Source of the DNA: an uncultured Selenomonadales bacterium
GTDB taxonomy: Bacteria > Bacillota > Negativicutes > Acidaminococcales > Acidaminococcaceae
Assembly: GCA_900315345.1 (NCBI GenBank)
Contig: OMYP01000001.1
Coordinates: 1 to 64,000, forward strand
Direction: 5' to 3'
Length of the DNA stretch: 64,000 bases
The notes beneath the pieces are model-generated. The model saw only the letters and a list, made by a program, of their open reading frames with translations, had not been told where the DNA came from and did not search any database. Shown piece after piece: positions 16,380 through 27,377 of the stretch (within the stretch, counting starts at the first letter, position 1; the number at the start of each line of letters is the position of its first letter). A program made the translations under genes and the position numbers.

Positions 16380-19300
16380 CTATTTTATCAGCTTCACAAG
16401 ATGCTTTTCAAGCCAGTCTAAAGGTTCGATCTCCAGGGAAGATGTCCGGAACATCAATACTGTTTCCTTTCCCGGAATCAACTTCATGTACCGGCTGTTC
16501 CGATCTACCATCTTCACCAGGGCATCCCCGTTCACATCCGAATGCTGCGCAAAAGCAATGCGAATCATTCCGGCCCGCACATTAATTCGAAGGATCTTCA
16601 GCTTACGGCAAAGAGCCCGCACCTTGGCAAGGCGCCATAACAGTTCCACTTCTTCCGGCGGCGTCCCGAAACGGTCGATGATCTCGTCCATCAGATCATC
16701 TTCCTCGCCCCAGGCCAGATCTACGAAACGCCGGTACAATTCCAGCTTATATCGTGGATTGGAGATATAGGAATCGGGTATATAGGCATTCAGCGGTATT
16801 TCCAAAATCGGATCCGGTTCCCGTTCCGTTGCCATGGAACCGCTCTGAAGGCGTTTGATCGTTTGCTCCAGCAGGTCGCAATAGGCGGCAAAGCCGATGC
16901 CTGCAATATAGCCGTGCTGCTGGGGTCCCAGCAGGTTCCCGGCTCCCCGTATCTCAAGATCCCGCATGGCGATTTTAAAGCCTGCACCCAGCTCCGTAAA
17001 ATCACGGATGGCCTGCAGCCGTTTGGAAGCCACCTCACTGAGGGCCTTGTTCCGTTTATACATGAAGTACGCATAGGCAAGCCGGGAGGAACGTCCAACG
17101 CGGCCACGCATCTGATACAGCTGGGATAAGCCGAAATTCTCGGCACCGTCAATGATGATCGTGTTGGCCAGGGGGACATCCAGACCGTTTTCCACAATGG
17201 TTGTACATAACAGAACGTCACAGCTGCCTTCATAGAAAGACATCATGGCATCTTCCAGCCGGTCTTCCGCCATCTGGCCATGCCCGACCCGTACGTTGAT
17301 ACCCGGTACCAGCTTCCGCAGCCGTTCCGCAATGGCCGGCAGCCCTGCCACCCGGTTATGGATATAATAGATCCGTCCGCCCCGGCGCAGTTCCCGCTCC
17401 AGGGCTTCCTTGATCATACCTTCGTTATATTCTGCCACATAAGTCTCTACCGGCAACCGGTCTTCCGGCGGCGATTCGATAAGACTCATGTCACGGCTGC
17501 TGACCAGGGCCATATGCAGCGTACGGGGAATCGGTGTGGCTGACAGAGCCAGCACGTCGATGCCCTGTTTCCACTGTTTGATCTTTTCCTTCTGGGCTAC
17601 GCCAAACCGCTGCTCCTCATCTATGATCAGCAGTCCCAGATCGTGGAACGTAACATCAGCCTGCAACAGCCGGTGGGTACCGATCACCATGTCGATATCC
17701 CCCTGCTCCAGCTTTTGCAGGTTCTTGGTAACTTCCTTGTTGGATACAAAACGGCTGATCATGGCGATCCGCACCCCGAAAGGTTCCAGCCGTTCCCGGC
17801 AGGTAAGCAGATGCTGCTGGGCCAGCACTGTTGTGGGCACCAGCAGGGCTACCTGTTTTCCGTCCATAATGGCCTTAAATGCCGCACGCAGGGCAACCTC
17901 GGTTTTCCCGTAGCCCACATCCCCGCAGAGCAGGCGGTCCATGGGGATGGGTTTTTCCATATCCGCTTTGATCTCTGCAATGGCTTTCATCTGGTCCGGT
18001 GTTTCCTCGAAGGGGAACCGTTCCTCAAACTCCCGTTGCAGATCCGTATCCGGAGAATAGGCATACCCATTGGTAATTTTCCGCAGGGCATACAGGCGGA
18101 TCAGTTCCTCCGCCAGTTGGGTGATGGCGGTGGAAGCCTTTGTCTTCATCCGCTTCCACTCAGCGCCTCCCATTTTGGAAAGCTTGGGGGTGACGCCTTC
18201 GCTGCCAACATATTTATGCAGCAGGCCCACCTGGTCCACCGGCACAAACAGCCGGTCGCTGCCTGCATACTGCAACAGCAGGTAGTCCCGGTGCATACCG
18301 TCCACCAGCATGTTTTCCACGCCAATATAACGGCCGATGCCGTGGATATCATGCACCACGTAATCGCCGCCCTTTATATCCGTAAAATACTGGAGCTGGG
18401 CACCCTTATGCTTCGATTTAAAACGGCGGCGGCGCTGCAGACCGTAAATATCATTTTCTGTTAACAGCAGCCAGGATTCACTCCAGAATCGGAAGCCGCT
18501 GAACAGTTCACCAAATCCTATATTGACCTTACCCGTATCTTCCGGCCCGTCGGCCAGACATACAGAGGGCACGCCCCGGAGATTAAGGCTTTCTGTAATG
18601 CCCCGGGCTTTCAGGGTCGTGCTCATCATAATGTAAGGCGTTATCCCCTCGTCCAGAAGATTCTGCAGATCCTCAATCAGGCGGTCAATGCTCCGGTTAT
18701 AGGAAGTTACTTTCCGAACCGGGACCTGCCGGTGGTAGACATCCGGAAAAGCAACCGTATCCAGCGCCGCAACCGCCACGACAGTGTCCTTTTCTTCTCT
18801 TGCCAGGATCTCATCCGGAGTCCATAAATCTTCCTTATATTCCTGTCCTTCTTTATACAGGCGGTCCAGCATCTCCTTAAACCGGGACGGCTCATCCATT
18901 ACAAACAGGGTATCAGACGCCCCGTATTCCCGGAGGAACGCGTCAAAGGCTTCCTCAGAACGGGTCTTCAGGGGGACGATCTTCAGCGTTTCCGTGTTTT
19001 CCAGGGATCGTTTCGTATTAACGTCGAAAAGACGGATACCGTCAATGTCCGCATCAAACCATTCTATGCGGGCAGGATTCAGGCTGTTTAGGGGAAATAC
19101 GTCAATGATTCCGCCCCGGACAGAAAACTGGCCGATCGTATCTACTTCATCGGTCCGTTCATAGCCCATCTCTGCCAAACGTTCCATGAACATCCCCTGT
19201 TCCAACGTCTCACCTGCAGTAATTTGCAGGCTGCTCCGGGATAACCCGGACGGCCGGGCCTGTTTTTGCAGCAGCGCTTCCGCCGTAACAAACACGATGC

Positions 19301-19670
19301 CCGTCTCTTCCCCTGCGATCATGCGAAGAGCAGCTGCCCGCCCCGCCTGTATCTCCAGATTCCGGCTGTCTGCGGTTACCCGGGGCAGGTTTGTAGGATA
19401 AAATTCCTGCACAGGCACATCCGGATACAGGTACGCCAGTGTCTGCCGGTATTCCCGGACTGCGTCACGGCCGGGGACCAGCAGTACCAGCGTACCGGCC
19501 GCAACAGCCTCCTTCAGGGCGCACAAATAGAGGGCTTTGATGGTTCCATCCAGCCCCGTAAGGACACATCCTTTTTTATTTTTGTACAACGCCGCCGTAT
19601 CCTGTAACTCTTTAATGTCGGCAATGCGTTCCAATAAACGGTTTTTCATTTGGTTCGGTTTAATTTTCAA
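16380..19670 (-). CDS. mfd: Transcription-repair coupling factor Mfd
   Basis: Mfd is a DNA translocase that removes RNA polymerase stalled at lesions and recruits UvrA. The 1096-residue product has the UvrB-like N-terminal modules, the CarD-like polymerase-interacting domain (about GDYVVHDIHGIGRYIG) and the RecG-like motor, with Walker A GDVGYGKTEVALRAAF, DEEQRFGV, ALSATPIPRTLHMAL and the TRCF domain QMRGRVGRSSRLAYAY. Two starts are possible: TTG at 19670 or ATG at 19649; neither has a convincing ribosome binding site. If the promoter-like TTGCCC-16-TATAGC upstream is used, the TTG would be almost leaderless. Confidence 0.97.
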   Translation of the reverse strand: MKIKPNQMKNRLLERIADIKELQDTAALYKNKKGCVLTGLDGTIKALYLCALKEAVAAGTLVLLVPGRDAVREYRQTLAYLYPDVPVQEFYPTNLPRVTADSRNLEIQAGRAAALRMIAGEETGIVFVTAEALLQKQARPSGLSRSSLQITAGETLEQGMFMERLAEMGYERTDEVDTIGQFSVRGGIIDVFPLNSLNPARIEWFDADIDGIRLFDVNTKRSLENTETLKIVPLKTRSEEAFDAFLREYGASDTLFVMDEPSRFKEMLDRLYKEGQEYKEDLWTPDEILAREEKDTVVAVAALDTVAFPDVYHRQVPVRKVTSYNRSIDRLIEDLQNLLDEGITPYIMMSTTLKARGITESLNLRGVPSVCLADGPEDTGKVNIGFGELFSGFRFWSESWLLLTENDIYGLQRRRRFKSKHKGAQLQYFTDIKGGDYVVHDIHGIGRYIGVENMLVDGMHRDYLLLQYAGSDRLFVPVDQVGLLHKYVGSEGVTPKLSKMGGAEWKRMKTKASTAITQLAEELIRLYALRKITNGYAYSPDTDLQREFEERFPFEETPDQMKAIAEIKADMEKPIPMDRLLCGDVGYGKTEVALRAAFKAIMDGKQVALLVPTTVLAQQHLLTCRERLEPFGVRIAMISRFVSNKEVTKNLQKLEQGDIDMVIGTHRLLQADVTFHDLGLLIIDEEQRFGVAQKEKIKQWKQGIDVLALSATPIPRTLHMALVSSRDMSLIESPPEDRLPVETYVAEYNEGMIKEALERELRRGGRIYYIHNRVAGLPAIAERLRKLVPGINVRVGHGQMAEDRLEDAMMSFYEGSCDVLLCTTIVENGLDVPLANTIIIDGAENFGLSQLYQMRGRVGRSSRLAYAYFMYKRNKALSEVASKRLQAIRDFTELGAGFKIAMRDLEIRGAGNLLGPQQHGYIAGIGFAAYCDLLEQTIKRLQSGSMATEREPDPILEIPLNAYIPDSYISNPRYKLELYRRFVDLAWGEEDDLMDEIIDRFGTPPEEVELLWRLAKVRALCRKLKILRINVRAGMIRIAFAQHSDVNGDALVKMVDRNSRYMKLIPGKETVLMFRTSSLEIEPLDWLEKHLVKLIK

Positions 19671-19689
19671 TAATTACCGGCTATAACTC

Positions 19690-19719
19690 AAAAAGAGGTC
19701 AGGGCAAGGCCATGACCTC
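19690..19719 (-). terminator. glpX terminator
   Basis: Minus strand GAGGTCA pairs with TGACCTC around an 11-nt loop and is followed by five T. It ends 20 nt before the mfd TTG, and its loop contains the -35-like TTGCCC of a possible mfd promoter. Confidence 0.8.
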
Positions 19720-19761
19720 ATACATATGGTATCACAAAAAAATATGAATTACAACGGTAAA

Positions 19762-20733
19762 TCAGAACAGCTTCACAGAAAATTGTTCATCGCTGTCTTC
19801 CAGTTTGTGTACGGCATCCACAAACCGTACAGTACCGGTTTTATAGCGCATGGAAATGCTGTGGGTACGGACGCCGCCGCCAAAATAGCGAATCCCTTTC
19901 AGAAGGGTGCTGTCCGTAATGGCCGTAGCAGTAAACATGCAGTCGTCCCCTTTGACCATATCATCAATAGTCAGCACCTGGTTGATTTCTTTGATTCCCA
20001 TTTTGTAGCAGCGCTGGATCTGTTCTTCGCTTTCCGGGCAGAGCCGGGCCTGCATATCGCCGCCCAAGCATTTCAGGGCCGCTGCCCCCAGCACTCCTTC
20101 CGGGGCGCCGCCCTTGCCGATATATATATGGACGCCGGTACCCTCAATGCCTGCATTTACAATGGGATTCACATCCCCATCCGTAATCAGTTCGATGCGT
20201 GCGCCGGTTTTCCGGATCCGCTCAATCAGATCCGCATGGCGGGGCCGGTCCATGACCACAACGGTAATATCGTCGATATCACGCTGCAACGCCTTCGCCA
20301 CCCGGTGCAGGTTATCTTCCACCGGCGCATTGATATCGATACATCCCTTGGCCCGGGGACCTACCGCAATTTTTTCCATATACATATCCGGCGCATGGAG
20401 CAGACAGCCCTTTGGCGCAATGGCAATGACAGCAATGGAGCCGGGCTGTCCTTTGGCAACCAGGTTCGTTCCTTCAACCGGATCCACCGCAATATCCACT
20501 TCATCTCCGCCGGCTCCAACCTTTTCCCCTATATACAGCATGGGGGCCTCGTCCAGTTCCCCTTCCCCGATGACCACCGTACCGGAAATGTTCACCGTAT
20601 CAAACATTTTACGCATGGCGTCCACCGCCAGCCCGTCCGTCAGGTTCTTATCGCCTCTTCCCACACTGCGGGCCGCCGCAATAGCCGCCCATTCCGTCAC
20701 ACGTACAAATTCCAGAGAAAGTTCCCGCTTCAT
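19762..20733 (-). CDS. glpX: Fructose-1,6-bisphosphatase, class II
   Basis: GlpX hydrolyses fructose-1,6-bisphosphate in gluconeogenesis. The 323 residues match the family throughout: RSVGRGDKNLTDGLAVDAMR, the metal-binding IGEGELDEAPMLYIGE, AVDPVEGTN and the C-terminal GGVRTHSISMR. The ATG at 20733 has GGTGG at about 7 nt. It lies downstream of pyrG, separated by that gene's terminator. Confidence 0.96.
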   Translation of the reverse strand: MKRELSLEFVRVTEWAAIAAARSVGRGDKNLTDGLAVDAMRKMFDTVNISGTVVIGEGELDEAPMLYIGEKVGAGGDEVDIAVDPVEGTNLVAKGQPGSIAVIAIAPKGCLLHAPDMYMEKIAVGPRAKGCIDINAPVEDNLHRVAKALQRDIDDITVVVMDRPRHADLIERIRKTGARIELITDGDVNPIVNAGIEGTGVHIYIGKGGAPEGVLGAAALKCLGGDMQARLCPESEEQIQRCYKMGIKEINQVLTIDDMVKGDDCMFTATAITDSTLLKGIRYFGGGVRTHSISMRYKTGTVRFVDAVHKLEDSDEQFSVKLF

Positions 20734-20824
20734 GCTGCTACCACCTTTCCTGCATTATTTTTTCAAAAATTGTTAATCTGCTTTCTTTAACATAATTATC
20801 CCATTTTTAACTGGAGGAAGCAAG

Positions 20825-20856
20825 TAAAAAAAGCAGACCGATTACACGATCTGCTT
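20825..20856 (-). terminator. pyrG terminator
   Basis: Minus strand AAGCAGA pairs with TCTGCTT around a 12-nt loop and is followed by a T run. It starts 9 nt after the pyrG stop. Confidence 0.85.
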
Positions 20857-20864
20857 ACTGTTTT

Positions 20865-22631
<1,767 letters not shown>

Positions 22632-22660
22632 ATTATAAAAATAAAACGAAGGAAACTCAA
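22632..22660 (-). promoter_or_regulatory. pyrG promoter
   Basis: Minus strand TTGAGT (22655-22660), 17-nt spacer, TATAAT (22632-22637), located 58 nt after the argS stop. Confidence 0.85.
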
Positions 22661-22686
22661 GCCCTAATTTACAGCCTTGCAAAATC

Positions 22687-22702
22687 TGCAAAATATTTTG
22701 CA
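22687..22702. repeat. 16-bp perfect palindrome between argS and pyrG
   Basis: TGCAAAATATTTTGCA is perfectly self-complementary. It lies 15 nt after the argS stop and 26 nt before the pyrG -35 box, a plausible operator or a weak argS transcript end. No regulator is assigned. Confidence 0.5.
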
Positions 22703-22717
22703 TTTCCCTTCAAACTG

Positions 22718-24376
22718 TTACATTTTTTCCGGCGCGGATACACCTAAAATAGACAATGCATGCCGCACTACATGGCCCACAGCCATAACCATGGCCAACC
22801 GGGCCTGCTGTAGTTCTTCGTTCACACCAAGGATGCGGCACTGGTTATAAGCGGAATGGAACAGTCCCGCCAGGTCGTACACATAATGGGCCACCTGCTG
22901 CACGGCCCGCTCTTTGGCGGCTGCAGACAGCATCTCCGGATACTCGCCTAATTTTTTGATCAGGTCGACCTCTACCGGCTCCGTCAGCAGACGGTAGTTG
23001 CCTTTTCCCTGTACCGTAATGCCGGCCTCGGCCACCTGCCGCATGATGCTGCAGATACGGGCGTGGGCATATTGTACATAGAATACCGGATTATCATTGG
23101 ATTTTTTCACCGCCAGATCCAGATCGAAGTCCAGCTGGCTGTCGATGGAACGCATCACAAAGAAGAAGCGGGCTGCATCCGTCCCTACTTCATCAATCAG
23201 TTCGTTCAGGGTCACGCTCTGGCCGGTCCGTTTGGACATCTTCACTTCCTGTCCGTCCCGGAGCAGGCGAACCATCTGCAGCACCAATATTTCCAGCTGT
23301 TCCGGCTTAAAGCCCATGCACTGCATGGCCGCCTTCATACGGGCAATATAGCCGTGGTGGTCTGCCCCCCACAGATTGATGACCCGGTCAAAGCCACGGT
23401 TGAATTTATTGGTATGATAGGCAATATCTGCAGCGAAATAGGTAGGAACGCCGTTGTCCCGGATCACCACCCGGTCCTTGTCGTCGCCGAATTCCGTAGA
23501 CTTGAGCCACAGGGCTCCGTCCCGCTTTTCCATGTAGCCTTTTTCCAGCAGATACTCGCAGGCCTCATTGATTTTGTTGGCCTCATGCAGTGTCTTTTCG
23601 CTGAACCATACGTCAAAACGCACATTGAAACGTTCCAGGTCTTCCTTCAGGGCCGCCAGTTTTTCCTGATAGGCAATGGTCTTGAACTGTTCCAGCCGTT
23701 CATCCTCCTCCATCTTCAGGAACCGATCGCCGTATTTATCGATAATTCGCTGGGCTGTATCAATGATATCATGACCGTGGTACCCGTCCTCCGGGAACTC
23801 ACAGGTCTGTCCAAGTAACTCCAGATACCGGGCGTTGACGGAACGGGCCAGGTTGTTCATCTGGTTGCCGGCGTCATTGATATAATATTCCTGTTCCACG
23901 TCATAACCTGCCGCTTTCAGCAGGTTAGACAAGGCGCTGCCTACAGCGGCACCCCGGCCGTGGCCTACATGCAGGGGGCCCGTAGGATTGGCGCTTACAT
24001 ATTCAACCTGTATTTTTTCATCCGAAGCTTTCGGCAGGTTACCGTAATTTTCCCCGGCTTCCACAATATGGGCCAGCATATCGTACACCCAGTCCGGATC
24101 CAGATAGAAATTCAGGAAACCGGGCCCGGCGATCTCCATCCTCTTAACATAAGCACAGTCCAGATGATCTACAATATACTGTGCCAGCACCCGGGGGTTA
24201 CACCGTAATGCCCGGGCAGACTGCATGGCAAAATTTGTGGCAAAGTCACCGAATTCCTTTTTCGGCGGCACTGTCAGCTGCACCTCCGGCAGCATCCCTT
24301 CTTTTACCACACCGGCCGCAATAGCCTGTTGCGCTGTTTTTACGATTGCGTCACTTAAAATCGCTTTTATATCCAC
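22718..24376 (-). CDS. argS: Arginyl-tRNA synthetase
   Basis: A class I synthetase charging tRNA-Arg. The N-terminal additional domain (about 1-115) is followed by VEYVSANPTGPLHVGHGRGAA (HIGH motif as HVGH), and KMSKRTGQSV (KMSKS motif). The DALR anticodon-binding domain ends the 552-residue protein. The start codon is GTG at 24376, with GGGAGG at 9 nt. It follows the DUF1934 gene, as argS and ywiB are neighbours in Bacillus; the 104 nt between them carry a palindromic repeat. Confidence 0.98.
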   Translation of the reverse strand: MDIKAILSDAIVKTAQQAIAAGVVKEGMLPEVQLTVPPKKEFGDFATNFAMQSARALRCNPRVLAQYIVDHLDCAYVKRMEIAGPGFLNFYLDPDWVYDMLAHIVEAGENYGNLPKASDEKIQVEYVSANPTGPLHVGHGRGAAVGSALSNLLKAAGYDVEQEYYINDAGNQMNNLARSVNARYLELLGQTCEFPEDGYHGHDIIDTAQRIIDKYGDRFLKMEEDERLEQFKTIAYQEKLAALKEDLERFNVRFDVWFSEKTLHEANKINEACEYLLEKGYMEKRDGALWLKSTEFGDDKDRVVIRDNGVPTYFAADIAYHTNKFNRGFDRVINLWGADHHGYIARMKAAMQCMGFKPEQLEILVLQMVRLLRDGQEVKMSKRTGQSVTLNELIDEVGTDAARFFFVMRSIDSQLDFDLDLAVKKSNDNPVFYVQYAHARICSIMRQVAEAGITVQGKGNYRLLTEPVEVDLIKKLGEYPEMLSAAAKERAVQQVAHYVYDLAGLFHSAYNQCRILGVNEELQQARLAMVMAVGHVVRHALSILGVSAPEKM

Positions 24377-24411
24377 AGTTAGGTTCCTCCCTGTTTGATT
24401 TCTCTTTTAAG

Positions 24412-24471
24412 CGCTGATTAAATGAGTTTGCGCGATTGCCGAGGGCAAGCGTGCGGACGAATTAATCAGCG
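24412..24471. repeat. Palindromic interspersed repeat, fullest copy
   Basis: Ten-base arms CGCTGATTAA and TTAATCAGCG enclose a GC-rich core with its own TTGCC/GGCAA hairpin. Related copies are seen at 30281-30329 and 39229-39254, and a half copy at 455-490. It occupies the argS 5' region. The element resembles a REP/MITE-like sequence rather than a simple terminator, as no T run follows. Confidence 0.6.
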
Positions 24472-24480
24472 GTTTCTTAA

Positions 24481-24897
24481 CTATCTCAGATCCACCGTGA
24501 TCGTCGTGGTGATCCGGTTCATATCCACAGCCCCATAGGCCAGATCGTAGTCCAGTTGGATCTTCCAGCCGTAAGGCAGCCTTTTGATCCGTACCTTTTT
24601 CGTCTTCGTCTCCAGCGGGATCATCATATATGGCGTCCGGTAATCTCCTGCATACGTCCCTCCCTCTGTAAATTCCTGCCGCATCTCATAGGTTCCGTGA
24701 CGGATCAGGGAAACCTGGGACGAATTCCACTTTACTGTGGTAGCAGTTCCCGCCATACCGGAAGCTTCCGTTTCTTCATACCGGGCGTAACAATATTCAT
24801 TTTTTTCCGTAAAGGTACCGGTGTTCACTGTCTCCAGCCGGGTCGTCCCCTCGCTGCTCCGGGAAACGCCTGACACCGTTATCTTCGCCTTTTGCAT
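24481..24897 (-). CDS. DUF1934 family protein (YwiB-like)
   Basis: The 138-residue protein has the alternating beta-strand pattern of DUF1934, a small beta-barrel family related to lipocalin-like folds: KAKITVSGVSRSSEG at the start, YARYEETE, LIRHGTYEMRQEF in the middle and a C-terminal KIQLDYDLAYGAVDMNRITTTI. Function is not established in any organism I know. Pairing with argS is conserved in Firmicutes. The ATG at 24897 has GGAGG at 4 nt. No signal peptide. Confidence 0.8.
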   Translation of the reverse strand: MQKAKITVSGVSRSSEGTTRLETVNTGTFTEKNEYCYARYEETEASGMAGTATTVKWNSSQVSLIRHGTYEMRQEFTEGGTYAGDYRTPYMMIPLETKTKKVRIKRLPYGWKIQLDYDLAYGAVDMNRITTTITVDLR

Positions 24898-24930
24898 GAA
24901 CCCTCCGGACTTTCCTCACAAACGATAACA

Positions 24931-24978
24931 TGAAAAACTGTCACGGTTCATACCGGACCGTATGAACCGATGACAGTT
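24931..24978 (-). terminator. putP terminator
   Basis: A stem of about 19 pairs runs from AACTGTCA and CGGTTCATAC to their complements, with one unpaired base and a very short loop; the minus strand then reads TTTTTC. It separates putP from the DUF1934-argS pair. Confidence 0.85.
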
Positions 24979-25034
24979 CTTAAAAACTCTTCAGGAACCA
25001 ATGACCGGGCAGCGGTTCCTTAAAATTTACTTCA

Positions 25035-26579
25035 TTACAACGACCGTTCCATCTCCTCAAATTCTCTCATGACCTCTTCGTCCGGCGTAGTCATCAGGCT
25101 CACCACAACCAGGACAATAAGACTGATCAGAAAAGCCGGCAACAGTTCGTAGATGCCAAACACACCGCCTATAGGAGCCACCAGGAATTTCCACACGAAA
25201 ATGGAAACGCCGCCCGCCACCATACCTGCCAGGGCACCTTCAAAGGTAGTCCGCTTCCAGAACAGGGACGCCAGTACCAGTGGCCCGAAAGAAGCACCAA
25301 AACCAGCCCAGGAAAAGGCAACGATTTTAAAAACGTAACTACCCGGATCCCGGGCAATAATAACCGCAAGGATCGCAATTACGATAACCGTGATTCGCGC
25401 CGCAAACATGCTCTGCCTCTTGGTCAGCGCCTTTTTATCCGAATTGGCGCGCATAGTGCCCTGCATAATATCCTGGCTCACGCTGGAAGCCGCCGCCAGA
25501 AGCTGGGAGTCCGCCGTGGACATGGTACTTGCCAGGATGCCCGCCAGCACCAGGCCGGCCCCGATAGCCATCAATGGGCCGTGGGACGAAATCGTATGGG
25601 CGATCTGTATAATGATCGTTTCCGTATTGGCATCCGTCAGATTCTTCACAAGCCCGGCCGAGGTCATGGTCTTGCCCACGATACCGATAGCAATCGCAAT
25701 GAACATGGCAATTACGACCCAGACGGAAGCGACCCGCCGAGAAATCGCCAGCTTGTCTTTATCTTCAATGGCCATAAACCGGAGCAAAATATGGGGCATG
25801 CCAAAATAGCCAAGCCCCCAGGCCATGGTAGAAGCAATCGTCAGCAACGAATAAGGCGCCGCACTTTGGGTCTTCACCGAATAAGTTTCCGTCAGGGATA
25901 AATAACCGGGAAGGGCTTTCGCATTCTCCATTACCACATCTACGCCGCCTACGGTCGCAGTGGAATAAACCAGCACAAACAGCAGGGCAAAGGTCATGAT
26001 GATGCTTTGGACAAAGTCTGTGGTAGACGCCGCCAGGAAGCCGCCGGCCGCCGTGTAGGCAACAATAACGATAGCCGACAGCACCATAGCCGTCATGTAA
26101 TCGGCCCCGAACAGCGCACTGAACAACTTGCCGCAGGCTGCAAAACCGGAAGCCGTATAAGGTATGAAGAAAATTACAATAATCGCCGCCGCAAAAGCGG
26201 TCAGGATATGACGTTCATCATGATACCGGGCCGAAAAGAACTGGGGCAGCGTAAAGGAATCGGTGATACGGGTATACACCCGCAGCCGTTTTGCCGTGAA
26301 CAGCCAGTTTACATAGGTTCCCAAAGCCAGGCCGATACTGGTCCAGGCCACATCCGCCGAACCGGACAGGTAAGCGACCCCAGGCAGGCCCATCAACAAC
26401 CAACTTGACATATCCGAAGCTTCGGCGCTCATGGCCGTCACCAACGGCCCTAACTGCCTGCCGCCAAGATAAAAATCAGAGGCCGTTTCGTTTTTCTTCG
26501 CGTAATAAAATCCGATCAACAATACAAAGATCAAATAAAACGCAATCGTCGCTACAATATAATAAATTTGTGAGCCCAT
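25035..26579 (-). CDS. putP: Sodium/proline symporter
   Basis: A member of the solute:sodium symporter family importing proline with Na+. About 13 transmembrane helices span 514 residues. Family signatures are SDFYLGGRQLGPLVTAMSAEASDMSSWLLMGLPG near residue 35 (sodium site and substrate helix), RMRFAM-like FGMPHILLRFMAI, and STADSQLLAAASSVSQDI. The in-frame TTG at 26585 is too close to GAGGGG; the ATG at 26579 is 8 nt away. A promoter is visible upstream. Proline specificity is inferred from overall similarity to PutP; other SSS substrates are possible. Confidence 0.9.
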   Translation of the reverse strand: MGSQIYYIVATIAFYLIFVLLIGFYYAKKNETASDFYLGGRQLGPLVTAMSAEASDMSSWLLMGLPGVAYLSGSADVAWTSIGLALGTYVNWLFTAKRLRVYTRITDSFTLPQFFSARYHDERHILTAFAAAIIVIFFIPYTASGFAACGKLFSALFGADYMTAMVLSAIVIVAYTAAGGFLAASTTDFVQSIIMTFALLFVLVYSTATVGGVDVVMENAKALPGYLSLTETYSVKTQSAAPYSLLTIASTMAWGLGYFGMPHILLRFMAIEDKDKLAISRRVASVWVVIAMFIAIAIGIVGKTMTSAGLVKNLTDANTETIIIQIAHTISSHGPLMAIGAGLVLAGILASTMSTADSQLLAAASSVSQDIMQGTMRANSDKKALTKRQSMFAARITVIVIAILAVIIARDPGSYVFKIVAFSWAGFGASFGPLVLASLFWKRTTFEGALAGMVAGGVSIFVWKFLVAPIGGVFGIYELLPAFLISLIVLVVVSLMTTPDEEVMREFEEMERSL

Positions 26580-26631
26580 AATCAAAACCCCTCACCAGTT
26601 AAATTTTGGAACCGGAAAATAATATATGGAT

Positions 26632-26660
26632 AGTTTACCACAAAATCAGAAAATCGCCAA
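26632..26660 (-). promoter_or_regulatory. putP promoter
   Basis: Minus strand TTGGCG (26655-26660), 17-nt spacer, TAAACT (26632-26637). Confidence 0.7.
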
Positions 26661-26783
26661 AAGAATTGTGAATTATTTATGAAACGGAAAGAAAAAAACG
26701 TTGAAATGATTCAAATGATACAGGATTTCGTAAAATATCCAGCCTTTCCGAAAAAATTCATATTAACAAAAAATGAAGGTTCC

Positions 26784-26821
26784 CCAAAAAATAAAGCGCA
26801 GCCTCTTTCGAAGCCGCGCTT
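26784..26821 (-). terminator. Terminator of the 26868-27305 gene
   Basis: Minus strand AAGCGCGGC pairs with GCTGCGCTT (one mismatch) around a 10-nt loop and is followed by TATTTTTT. Confidence 0.8.
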
Positions 26822-26867
26822 CCAGAAATATTTTTCTGCTAAAGAAAAATCCTGCCGGTTACCGTCC

Positions 26868-27305
26868 TTATCGCATGTTCTCAATAATATCTTCAAAATT
26901 ATTGATCAGCAGCGGATGGCCGGTTACGCTTAAATCGCGCAGCACATAGCCGTAGGAGTCGTACCAGGTGTCGGCCAGCTTCATTTCCAGGCCTTCTTTT
27001 TCAAATTCTTCCACCATCTTCAGGACGAAACGGTTTACCACCCCATCCTTGTCTGTGTTCAGCGGGATGATGCGGGTCTCCGGTTCAAATTCTTCCACCG
27101 TCAGGTCCCAGCCTCCCGGGATAGGCGGCCGGCGATCGGCCTTAATAAAATAATTTTTGGAAAAGCCCACATAGGTTCCCATGGCGTCAAACATTTTCGC
27201 CTTGGTCAGCGGGTAGCCGTTGGCATTACCCCATTTTACGATTGCCTCAGAACATTCATTATTATGGATCACGCTTGGTAACTCGCCTTTTTTTACAACT
27301 GCCAT
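26868..27305 (-). CDS. Conserved-looking cytoplasmic protein of unknown function
   Basis: I do not recognise this 145-residue acidic protein. It has no signal peptide or membrane segment. The sequence looks like a compact globular domain: an N-terminal helix (SEAIVKWGNANGYPLTKAKM), a central RRPPIPGGWDLTVEEF turn, a helix FVLKMVEEFEKEGLEMKLAD and a C-terminal strand region with DTWYDSYGYVLRDLSVTGHP. The ATG at 27305 has AGGAGG at 9 nt, and it has its own consensus promoter and terminator, so it is certainly expressed as a single gene. Confidence 0.8.
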   Translation of the reverse strand: MAVVKKGELPSVIHNNECSEAIVKWGNANGYPLTKAKMFDAMGTYVGFSKNYFIKADRRPPIPGGWDLTVEEFEPETRIIPLNTDKDGVVNRFVLKMVEEFEKEGLEMKLADTWYDSYGYVLRDLSVTGHPLLINNFEDIIENMR

Positions 27306-27348
27306 GAAAATTTTCCTCCTCTTATCTTATCAATTTATATGTATATCT

Positions 27349-27377
27349 ATTCTACATGATTTTCATAATTATTTCAA
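27349..27377 (-). promoter_or_regulatory. Promoter of the 26868-27305 gene
   Basis: Minus strand TTGAAA (27372-27377), 17-nt spacer, TAGAAT (27349-27354). The -35 box overlaps the last codons of the CHAD gene. Confidence 0.8.
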
